From Uloborus plumipes (Eukaryota; Arthropoda; Arachnida; Araneae; Uloboridae), in NCBI GenBank assembly GCA_038373865.1, contig JAXGGA010001710.1, forward strand, positions 78,674 to 142,673: a stretch of DNA of 64,000 bases, read 5' to 3'. Position numbers and translations under genes: made by a program. Shown piece after piece: positions 55,551 to 64,000 of this stretch. Below the pieces are notes generated by a model that did not search any database, had not been told where the DNA came from, and saw nothing but the letters and a program-made list of their open reading frames with translations. The stretch's first letter is position 1, and each line of letters begins with the position of its first letter.

Positions 55551-56310
55551 AAAATTTAACATTAGCGCCTACGGGGAATTTAAGTTGAATATTGATCCTG
55601 GAACTTAAAGTAGGATTTCCTTCAAACTAACTTTGTAAAAAAATGGTTTTGATAAATAATGTTTGTAAAGTACTTTTCTGAATAATCTTCTGTGAGGACT
55701 CTGATTCCGACTCCGACTCCACAAACATGGCGGAAATGCAAGCTCAGAAAAAAATGACTGACTGTGCAGACGATTTTTTGTTTCTTTATTCATTTGTGTT
55801 ATTTTATTTATTACTATTTTTTTTTTTTTTGGCAGACGATTTTTTTTTGTAACAAAAGTGTTTCATTCACGAGGGCATTTTATTCTTTATTTAAATTTAA
55901 CAACTGGCAACGGTTTAAAAGTGAAAATCGAGACATTTTATCGACGGACGAGTTTTTTTTCCTTTCTTTGATAAAATGTGTTTTGATGTACTTTGTACTT
56001 TTAATTTTTTTTTTTTTTTTTTTTGAAAACGATTGAGGAATTTTTCTACGGAAGAACTGTAACAGTTACATTCTTTAAAAGGTGCGATAAAACTTCATTT
56101 ATTCATTTATTTACTTTTTATGTCTCTATTTCATCTGATGAGAGGGGTATATTTTGCTTTTAGAAATCAGCTTTAAGTGCTAAAAAGGTATGTTTGACAT
56201 AATGTTTAGTCTCAGATGATCAAGAGAATAATGATCAGATGCTAGAATGCCGATGTCGATGTACGGGAAAGTAGGCTCGTTTAGTTCTTGACAGAACTTC
56301 TTGTTAACAT

Positions 56311-56425
56311 TTTATTTAATAATAAAATTTTACAATTCTCCGAGACACAAAAGAGTTTATTTTCTTTTTTCAATTAGAATCTGAAATTATTTTTTAATGA
56401 AACATCTATGGATTTTCAGGCAAAA

Positions 56426-56460
<35 letters not shown>

Positions 56461-57255
56461 TAATAAAAATTTAAATTTTGAGATCTTGAATTCTAATTAT
56501 ATTTTTTTAATGATGTGTGTGTATGTTCCTTCGCCACCCTGTCCTCTGCAGGAGCCAGAGGAAACGTCAGAAAAGTGCCTATCTGAAAGAGAGACTACAG
56601 GACATTCCAGGTCCAGAAAAGAAAACATATAGAAAACTTATTGCTCAAAAAGCTTTTTTCTTCTTCTTACAGATAACTAATAGCTTCGCTGGAAACAGAA
56701 GCATAGCTTGAACTGCAATGGTCTAAAACCTTTTTCAGAAAAGCGACTTTACTTTTACTTCGAAAAAAAAAAAAACACACTTTTTAGTCGGGCCCTGTGA
56801 CGGCTGCTTGCATTTGTGAGAGAAAAATACTTCCGACAAAACGTCATGCTCAAGTAAATATGCGATGACAAATTTTACCCCCACTTAGCCTATTACGACG
56901 TTCCGTGCTCCTCTAAAAGGAGCACTTTCTCCCGATCTGCGCCCGATAGCGCATCGTCTGCTGGTGTCAGCGCACCAGGGCCCAATAACCCCTTCTGTGT
57001 GGCGATTCGCGCCGACTCTATCTCTAATCCCACGTGTGTAGTCCGTCCTTTTTTGGCGGGCTCCACGGCTCACGTCACTCCGTGGGATCTTCCCATCCAA
57101 CAATGCAATTACGTTACATCTGGAGTCGGCCGTAATGAAGGAAATATGCTAAAGCAACAAAACTCGGGACCGAAAAAAATCCCTGCCTTTCATAGAGGCT
57201 CTTGTTTTAAATTGTAGCTTTTTGTTGCTTCCGCTGAGCTGAAGCATCGGACCTT
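56311..57255. other. No gene seen; GA run and CpG-rich block
   Basis: (GA)n at 56429-56457. 56890-57130 is CpG-rich with ACGTCACTCCGTG and TTTTTTGGCGGG words and open but unrecognised frames on both strands. No gene supported. Confidence 0.45.
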
Positions 57256-57497
57256 TACATGTGAAAGAACAGAGACTTTTTCGGTTTGGTCCCCGTCAAG
57301 GCTATTTGCCCTGTAGCCAGAAATATTTTGAACGGGTAAGGCTCTTTTTCTTTTACAAAAAGAAAGCAGCAGTTTTACAAATTTAGTTTCGATTCCTTAA
57401 AAAATGATAATTTCCAACTTTGTAGTAGGACACTCATAAATGATCTCTAGAAATGTGATAATATTCAACTTAAACTCTGAAAATTCTTGGACATTTA
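57256..57497 (+). repeat. Tandem repeat unit 1 (about 240 bp), left of Tc1
   Basis: GTGAAAGAACAGAGACTTTTTCGGTTTGGTCCCCGTCAAGGCT at the start and AACTCTGAAAATTCTTGGACATTTA at the end. Recurs as 58919-59168 and, in part, from 59169. Each unit holds two ~60-bp subrepeats with AATGTGATAAT-like words. Unit 1 ends exactly at the Tc1 target. Confidence 0.8.
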
Positions 57498-58916
57498 CAC
57501 TGCTCGACATTGAAAATGCAACACCAAGAAGGAGTGGTCAGAAATTGATGAAATTTGGTAAGAAGACAGAGACAGCATGGAACAATAACTGATATTTATT
57601 TCAAAATAAATAAGCAAAATTTAGAGCGAGGACGGCGTCGGCTCAGTAAGAAGTAGGACCACCGCGGACAGCGATGCACGAAGAAACACGTCTAGGCATG
57701 GAGTCAATAAGCCTGCGGATGGTGTCCTGAGGGATGGCACTCCATTCCCTTTCAACCATTTGCCACAGTTCGTCCTCTGAACAAGGCAGTGGCAGGTTCT
57801 GCAAACGGCGTCCAATCACGTCCCACACATGTTCGATTGGTGACAAGTCAGGAGAGTATGGTGGCCAGGAAAGCATCTGTACACCTCGTAGAGCATGTTG
57901 GCTGATTCGAACACTGTGAGGCCGGGCGTTATCCTGTTGAAAAATTGCATTTGGCAGACCCTGAAGGTAAGGGATTGCCACCGGCCGCAGTACATTATCT
58001 ACATCTCGTTGGGACATCATAGTGCCCCGAATACGAACTGAGGTGATACGGAATTGTATGCAATAGCGCCCCAAACCATTATGCCACGTTGTCGCGCTGT
58101 GGGGAGTTCCACAGTTACTGCCGGATTCGATCTTTCTCCACGTCGACGCCACACACGTATGCGATGACTATCGCTGGACAAACAGAAGCGGGACTCATCT
58201 GAGAACACTACGATTTGCCATTCTGCCATCCACGTTGCTCTGGTCCGGCACCATTCCAAATGTTGGAGTCTGTGCTGTGAGGTCCATGGCAGTCTTCTTA
58301 GCGGGCGCCGTGATTGCAGGCCACGTGCAACCAGTTGACGGGAAATGGTTCTGGTCGACACAGGAACATCCAGGGTACCTTGCACGTGCTGCAGAATCGA
58401 CGTACAAGTGACTTGCGGGTCCGCCACAGCTTGTCGGTGAATCCGTCGATCCAAGCGGTCTGACGTCACTCTGGCTGCACCTGCACCCCTCAATGTGGCT
58501 ACATTTCCTCTTTCCAACCATCTCCGACACAGCCGATGCACAGTGCTTGCATCCATGTGGGTATCAGCTGCAGTTTGACGTATGGACCAACCTCCCTTTC
58601 TCAGTCCGATCACCATACCCCTTGTAAAGTCGTCTATATGCTGGAAGTGTCTTCGTTGAGGATGGCGTGGCATTTCCTCCTATCACACGTATCCTTCTAG
58701 ACAAAAACCAAATTTCTCCGATAATTAGTCTGGCAGAAAAACCAACATGAATATAGCCCACTTTTCAACTTCATTCTCTTATATCTTACTTCACGTGCGT
58801 CGGAGAGCTGCGCATTTCATATCATTTGCATAACTCAGTGACGTGCGTCTACTGTAAAATTTGCATGAATTTCTGACCACTCCTTCTTGGTGTTGCATTT
58901 TCAATGTCGAGCAGTG
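57498..58916 (-). mobile_element. Tc1-like transposon, 1419 bp, frameshifted
   Basis: The ends are CACTGCTCGACATTGAAAAT... and its inverse, identical for 49 bp (57498-57546 and 58868-58916), with TA at both flanks (57496-57497 and 58917-58918). The element encodes one minus-strand transposase (57643-58673) with a single frameshift. Both TIRs are intact, so it might still be mobilised in trans. It inserted at a TA inside a tandem repeat, and the neighbouring repeat unit shows the empty site. Confidence 0.95.
57643..58673 (-). pseudogene. Tc1-family transposase, one frameshift
   Basis: Cut-and-paste DDE transposase acting in the nucleus on the TIRs. The start is ATG at 58673 (MPRHPQRR). An N-terminal helix-turn-helix lies at about residues 13-57 (IRQTAADTHMDASTVHRL), a second DNA-binding helix-turn-helix region at about 72-125, and the first catalytic Asp at residue 159 in VVFSDESRF. 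The frame is lost after MVWGAIAYNS near 58040. The other frame, usable from 58152, carries FQQDNARPH (second Asp) and SPDLSPIEHVWD (Glu), and ends at 57643. The whole is about 343 codons, normal for Tc1. I count 32 residues between second Asp and Glu, two fewer than the classic DD34E. The break looks like a one-base deletion; sequencing error is the alternative. Confidence 0.93.
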
Positions 58917-58918
58917 TA

Positions 58919-59400
58919 CTTATGAAACAGCAGAGACTTGTTCGGTTAGGTCCCTGTCAAGACTGTAGTCAGAAATTTTTTGAACGGGTTCTTTAAATTT
59001 CTTTTGAACTCTTTCTTTTCTTTTTCAAAAAGAAATCAGCACTTTTACAAACTTAGTTTCGATTTCTTAAAAAGTGATAATTTCCATTTTTTTGGTAGGA
59101 CACTCATGAATGAGCTCTCCAAATGTGGCAATATCCAACTTTAACTCTGAAAATTCTTGGGCATTTACCTGCGAAAGAACAGAGACTCTTTCAGTTTGGT
59201 TCCTGCCGAGGCTGTAGTCAGAATTTTTTTTGGGGTGGGATGGTCCTTTAATTTTTTTAAAACGAAAGCAACATGTTTACGAAGTTAGTTACGATTTCCC
59301 AAAATGTGATGATTTCCAACTTCTTTGCAGAACATTAATGAACGATTTCCCAAAAACGTGATGGCTTCCAAACTTCATCAATGGACATCATGGATGGATT
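58919..59400 (+). repeat. Tandem repeat units 2 and 3 (about 240 bp), right of Tc1
   Basis: Unit 2 (58919-59168) repeats the order of unit 1: ACAGCAGAGACTTGTTCGGTTAGGTCCCTGTCAAG...GGTAGGACACTCATGAATGA...AACTCTGAAAATTCTTGGGCATTTA. Unit 3 starts CCTGCGAAAGAACAGAGACTC and decays into ~60-bp subrepeats of ATTTCCCAAAANGTGATG, continuing weakly to about 59520. Confidence 0.8.
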
Positions 59401-60089
59401 TCTCGAAATATGATGATTTCTGCCTTCAATAATAGGATAGGCACGTACGATCACTCAGAATGTGATAATTTTCATCTCTGAACATTCATGGACGATGTCC
59501 CTAAAGTGTTGTTTTTTAACTTCATGCCAGAAACCCGCAGGTGACAAAAAAACCATGGCTGAGAAACCAACTAAGAGACTTTGTGCCAACTCCTTCACTT
59601 CGAAATGAGTCCGACTCCAACTCCACTAGAATTTTTTCTTTGAACACCCTGTAGACTGATTGATTAATAGACAGATAAATATCTTGTAAAAATTCTTACC
59701 AACAATTTTAGTCCTAAAAGCAGTAAAGAGGCTGAAAATTCTCATTTATGTCAATTAATTGAAAAATTATTTGCAAAAGATTTGAAAATCTGAATATTCT
59801 TAAAAGTATGGATCCCGCTGCAGGTGCTCCTTGTACTCTTCAGTAAATCTAATTTCAAGGGATGAAGTAATTTTTCTCACATGCTGCAGTGCGAGGATAA
59901 TCTGTAACGGGAAACAGTGGTGCAGTTACAGCTCTTATTTACTCTTAAAAATTTAGAGCTAAAAAAAAAAAAAAGAAAAAGCTTCTCACTGTAAGATTCT
60001 TTGTTATATACGTTTGATTCTAAATGAATCACAAAATACGAGCTCAGCGCAATTTTTAAAGATGGTTTATCGAATATTCAAGGATTTTT
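59401..60089. other. No gene seen
   Basis: Decaying subrepeats to about 59520, then AT-rich DNA with an A run at 59960-59973. Confidence 0.5.
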
Positions 60090-60093
60090 TAGG

Positions 60094-60600
60094 TGCAGTA
60101 AACTCTCGATTATCCCTCAAGCGGATTATCCGCGAAGGTCTCGGGAAAAAAATTCTTGGTTTACTTTATTCTTGTAGGGCAAAAATTTCGTAGCAAGAAA
60201 CAAGCACAATTAACCGATTTTTTTTTTTTTTTGGAAAAAGCACGAATTTAAACTTTGTTTTTTCTCAACATTTCTTATCCTAGAGAATGTATATTTCAGA
60301 GTGTATACATTCCAAGAGTGCATACTTCATCCAATAAATTATTTTACCTGGGCGTTATCGTAAGTACCACTTCATTATAGATTTTCTATGCTTGAGAACC
60401 TTTGAAATACGAAAATTTTTTTATGCTGTGCCTATTTGTACATATCACGTTTTAAGTGTAATGCAATTATTTTTAAGCAAAAGACATTTTTTTATCTTCT
60501 TTACCCCTTATTTTATGCTTTTTTTCGGATTATCTACGATTTTCGTTATCCGCGATCCACGGATTGCCATCCAATTCAATGTGGTTTCCTTCTCTTCATA
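60094..60600. mobile_element. pogo-like terminus fragments
   Basis: CAGTAAACTCTCGATTATCC (60094) with GGATTATCCGCG after it resembles a pogo/Tigger left end. CGGATTATCTACGATTTTCGTTATCCGCGATC (60526-60557) is a similar motif in the same orientation. No right end is found before the fold-back element at 60603. Degraded. Confidence 0.35.
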
Positions 60601-60602
60601 TA

Positions 60603-61253
60603 CAGGGTGTCCACTCCTATCGTGGCCCAATAGCTAATATCTAAACCATTAGAGATAAGCATATAGTTTATTTAGGAAAAAATCTCTAAATTACGAATGG
60701 AATTTGGGCTACGAAATGTTTTTCAAAAAAATCAATTTTGAAAGAGTTACGAAATTTAGATTTTTATACGGCCCCCAGTTTTATGAATAATATTTAGTAA
60801 AACATTCTTGACACTGTAACGTTTAAAACTTTAAAAAAAAATCACTGTTCTACGGCAAAAATTGACCGAGTTATGACGTTTTGAAAAATCAAGATTTTGC
60901 ATTATTTCATGACGTCATCGAGAGCTCGCTTATTAAGGGACCGTATGCGAAATCCTTCAAAATCTTGATTTTTCAAAACGTCATAACTCGGTCAATTTTT
61001 GTCGTAGAACAGTGATTTTTTTAAAGTTTTAAACGGTACAGTGTCAAGAATGTTTTACTAAATATGATTGATAGGACTGGGGGCTGTATAAAAATTTAAA
61101 TTTCGTAACTCTTTCAAAATTTGATTGTTTTGAAAAACATTTCGTAGCCCAAATTCCTTTCGTAATTTAGAGATTTTTTCCTAAATAAACTATATGCTTA
61201 TCTCTAACGGTTTAGAAATTAGATATTGGGCCACGATAGGAGTTTACACCCTG
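60603..61253 (-). mobile_element. 651-bp fold-back element F, copy 2
   Basis: Same architecture and exactly the same length as 48111-48761: CAGGGTGTCCACTCC at the left, ACACCCTG at the right, TA on both sides (60601-60602 and 61254-61255). The central spacer (CATGACGTCATCGAGAG...AAGGGACCGTATGCG) is the reverse complement of that in copy 1, so the two copies are in opposite orientation. Confidence 0.9.
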
Positions 61254-61255
61254 TA

Positions 61256-62020
61256 TACGTCTTTTAATATTATTTTCCCATACCTAATCGGTCAACGACA
61301 GCATATGACTTAAAGAAAACACAAAACAAAAGTATCGGAAATGAACGTTATTTTATTTTTGCTATCCAACTCTACATTCTGTTTTAATGAGATATAATAA
61401 AATAGAAAAAAAATGCTTCTTAGCAAGAGCGTACTCAAACCAAATTGTCCATTCATTTTAAATGACATAAAACTTAGCGAAAGGGAAGTCAACCCTGAAA
61501 CGCGAAACTTTGGCGTGACTCAATTTCTAATGACTTTTTCAACTTTCAGTTACTGTTTTAGCTGCAGGCGCTACCAAAGGATGAAGGGGGAAGGGGGGGG
61601 TAGAGATAGGGTCATCTCCCTAAACCAAGGACACAAACCGACAATTTTAATACTATTTACCCACACTAGCGCGTACATTATTTTTTACATGTCGCTCACG
61701 AACCGAACCCTCTTCCTCCATGAAAAGTGTTTCATGTGGTAACAGTTTTTGATTCGTTCATAACTTGAAGAAATATGTAAATAATATAATTTCATCTATT
61801 CTAACGACTGAAACGTTTGTAACTTTTCATGTAGTATCAAGCCGGGGATCGTATAACGCTAAATTATAATAAATAAATAATAAAAACAATATTTCTCTTT
61901 TATTTTGATTTTGAAGCTTACGTACAACTGTTAAAACTACACACCAGCGTCATCCCTTGTAGGATACCTCTTGATTCTCTATGGCACCCTTAAAGGTGCT
62001 ATTTGGCTCCTTGGAGTGCA
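61256..62020. other. No gene seen
   Basis: A 109-codon plus frame at 61413-61742 contains a G-rich stretch and no family motif; not called. Near 61983, GGCACCCTTAAAGGTGC is palindromic. Confidence 0.45.
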
Positions 62021-62028
62021 ATAAGGCA

Positions 62029-62225
62029 CAGGGCCTGATTACTGAATAGGCCAACTAGGCCGCGGCCTAGGGCCCCTCACAATTTAGGGGCCCCCAAATG
62101 ATTAAAATTGCTGTAGTCAATGCCTAAATTTGTTTTATCCTATGATTTAAATTATAAAGCCTCAGTACAGGGGGCCCCCAAAAAGTATTTGGCCTAGGGC
62201 CCCGTGATATCTTAATCGGGCCCTG
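62029..62225 (+). mobile_element. hAT-like MITE, family B, 197-bp copy
   Basis: CAGGGCCTGATTACTG at the left, TTAATCGGGCCCTG at the right, perfect 8-bp duplication ATAAGGCA (62021-62028 and 62226-62233). GGCCTAGGGCCCC occurs near both ends, in inverse order. No coding capacity. Confidence 0.92.
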
Positions 62226-62446
62226 ATAAGGCACCCATAGGATGCTACATGGAGTCAACTGGCACTTTCAAGGGTGCCATAGGGAATCAAGTGCCACCCC
62301 TCAAGGGGTGCCGCTGCTGCTACAGCGTTTCACCCTTATATACTTCGCAGCAACTTAAGTTGACAATCAACATCACTACGCGCGGAGCCAATAAGAGCTC
62401 ACAAGCAGTTAAGGATCTCATCTCATTCGCCAAGTAGGCTGTGACG

Positions 62447-62480
62447 TTTTATATATCTCGTTTTTCATTGGCTGACGTCA
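62447..62480 (-). promoter_or_regulatory. CRE, CCAAT and TATA-like words in promoter order
   Basis: On the minus strand TGACGTCA (62480-62473), CCAAT (62471-62467) and ATATATAAAA (62456-62447) follow in the order and spacing of a core promoter pointing to lower coordinates. No gene is recognised downstream; the words could be chance or belong to a repeat. Confidence 0.25.
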
Positions 62481-64000
62481 CGCCTCGTGCAACCTGTAGT
62501 TTTAACAGTGTAATGTAAGCAACGTAAAAAAAGAAACCCGCAGAATAATTTTGAAACTGAAATCTAGTAATTAAAGGCACAATGAAGAAAGTGGCTGCAG
62601 AGGTTTAAAAATAAAACCTCAAGCAACGTGGAAGATTTCTTCTCTTGTAGAATTTAAACAAACATTATCGAGCAACAATGATGAGCAGGTAGTTTTGGGA
62701 AATGATCGTGCTGATCATATGGTTTCACTTTTATTGCTGAGATAACTTCAAAGTTAAAAAAGAGGAAATCGCCAATACCTCTTTTATGTGTTTTTACTAT
62801 TGCTTTGATTACTTAAAAAACGAAAAATTGCTGGGTTCGTGCAGTAGCGAATTTAAGTGTGTGCCTGTCGGGGGGGGGGTGAATTTGGCGTACCTCTCCT
62901 AAAGGGAAAGAGATAACTATCCCATTAAATGCTTTAAAATTGGTGTCTCCGTTACATCAAACAAAATTTCGAAGCATTACAGACACACACGAAGCATTTT
63001 AAATCACTGTCGGTAACACAACAACAGTACGGTTATGATCCAAAGAATAGTTTCCACCTTATTCTTATAATAGGCTCATCAGTCTAGAATAGTCAATAAC
63101 TGGGCTGGAGGCCAGATGTCCTCTCACTGAATCTGAATACATGCATAGTCTTAGCTTAAAGTCAGTGACTCACTACTTAGAATCACTTTCGTTTTCGAAA
63201 ATTCCTTAAATTCAAATTTATTAATTTAATTATTGTTAGTACTTTTTAGAGTATATATTTTTTGTTAAAAAGCCATTATATACTTATTCGCTTTCCCTCC
63301 ACTTTAACTTTTAAGAATTCCTGAATGACTACCTCGTGTAAATATAACCCATATCTATTAAATCTGCAAAGAAGATAACCCATACCTATCTAACCTATAT
63401 CTATAACTCAAAAAATTTTAAGACTATGTAACAGAAACTAAAAAGTTTTATAATACATAATCAATAAATATAAATAAATTAAAAATAAATAAATAAATAA
63501 AATAAAGAAAGAATGAAAGGATAAAAATAAAACCGATCTCTTCCCTAATCGAAAGTATAGTCAGGATCGACAAATGAAATTTCTTTCCATCTCATAAAAT
63601 TTGAATTTAGAAATGTGAAAGTAATGTAAAATACAAGTAATATAAATTTGAGAAAGTCTTTGTCTGCAGTTCGAAATCTGTTTAATCAAAAACTCTCTTA
63701 CCAAAAAATGAAACAAAAAGAAAGAAAACCTCATTACTTTTTCGTAATTCCTTGAAAAACGAAAAGCAGTGAATCCACCTGGACAGAGCTTTAACCTCGC
63801 TCTTCTACTTTATTCTGTTTATTTTCTCCCTAATCTCTCTCACTCACTTTTTTTTAATTTTAAATTTCTGATATAGAGTCTAAAAAAAAAAGGTAAATAA
63901 TGATAAGGATACCTTCAGAAATGAGGCTTATAGCTGACCGCAGTTGTGAGGATAAATCGGTTTAATATGTCAACAAACTTTCACCAGGATTGAAGAAGAA
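62481..64000. other. No gene seen
   Basis: AT-rich to the end of the window, with a G run at 62870-62879 and AAAT simple sequence at 63466-63505. Confidence 0.5.

Larger units (their letters stand above)
54428..56310 (+). repeat. Dispersed repeat X, long copy
   Basis: GCCTACTTTCCCGT (54428-54441) and ACGGGAAAGTAGGC (about 56264-56277) are an inverted pair enclosing about 1.8 kb. The left part (54450-54500) and the right margin (56270-56310) match the short copy at 1372-1530. Inside are a four-fold AAAAAATATCGCCAAG repeat, a TGTC run, a 145-bp tandem array and AT-rich DNA. No intact frame. Class unknown; it may be a large non-autonomous transposon. Confidence 0.5.

Noticed and set aside
58195..58530. 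111-codon minus-strand frame and 61-codon plus frame inside the Tc1 element
   Set aside because: Shadow frames of the transposase coding sequence.

Overview
The window is AT-rich, intron- or intergenic-like animal DNA. I found no host protein-coding gene, rRNA gene or functional tRNA gene that I can support. It holds long A/T homopolymers, tri- and tetranucleotide microsatellites, tRNA-derived SINEs, many short non-autonomous DNA transposons (MITEs) and one Tc1-like transposon. An arthropod is the best guess, and a spider or other chelicerate is plausible from the Tc1 transposase style and the repeat texture. I cannot prove the lineage from the window alone.

The only recognisable protein is a Tc1-family transposase at 57643-58673 (minus strand), broken by one frameshift near 58040. 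Its element (57498-58916) has 49-bp identical terminal inverted repeats (TIRs) and TA target-site duplications (TSDs).

Layout. 0-8 kb: hAT-like MITEs at 301-812, 4921-5407 and 2019-2502 (the last with a nested one at 2296-2454), a TTAA-type MITE at 4037-4553, and the first copies of a TA-flanked MITE family built from palindromic 'ACAGTAATAAACTGT' modules. 8-18 kb: two old diverged tandem arrays, five more palindromic-module MITEs, a rolling-circle-like element at 14849-15631 and a 636-bp MITE at 17225-17860. 18-34 kb: a dispersed family made of short 'AAGGTCC' phrases, hit twice by a tRNA-derived SINE, plus hAT-like elements at 23401-25231 and 25589-26135 with perfect 8-bp TSDs. 34-44 kb: local duplications, one palindromic-module MITE and a degenerate element at 39668-41345. 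43.9-46.7 kb: a nested composite in which a hAT-like MITE with a perfect 8-bp TSD is split by an array of three copies of the rolling-circle-like element (two head-to-tail, one inverted). 48-52 kb: a 651-bp fold-back element, then a ~260-bp-period tandem array interrupted by a MITE and a SINE inserted side by side. 54-59 kb: a perfect 22-bp hairpin, a ~145-bp tandem array, and the Tc1 element inside another tandem repeat. 60-64 kb: a second 651-bp fold-back element and a 197-bp hAT-like MITE.

The mobile elements do not form a working pathway here. Apart from the broken Tc1 copy, every DNA element in the window would depend on a transposase encoded elsewhere. Boundaries were read by eye from TIRs and TSDs. 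Family names (hAT, Tc1/mariner, piggyBac, pogo, Helitron/Helentron) rest on termini and target duplications, not on database searches.
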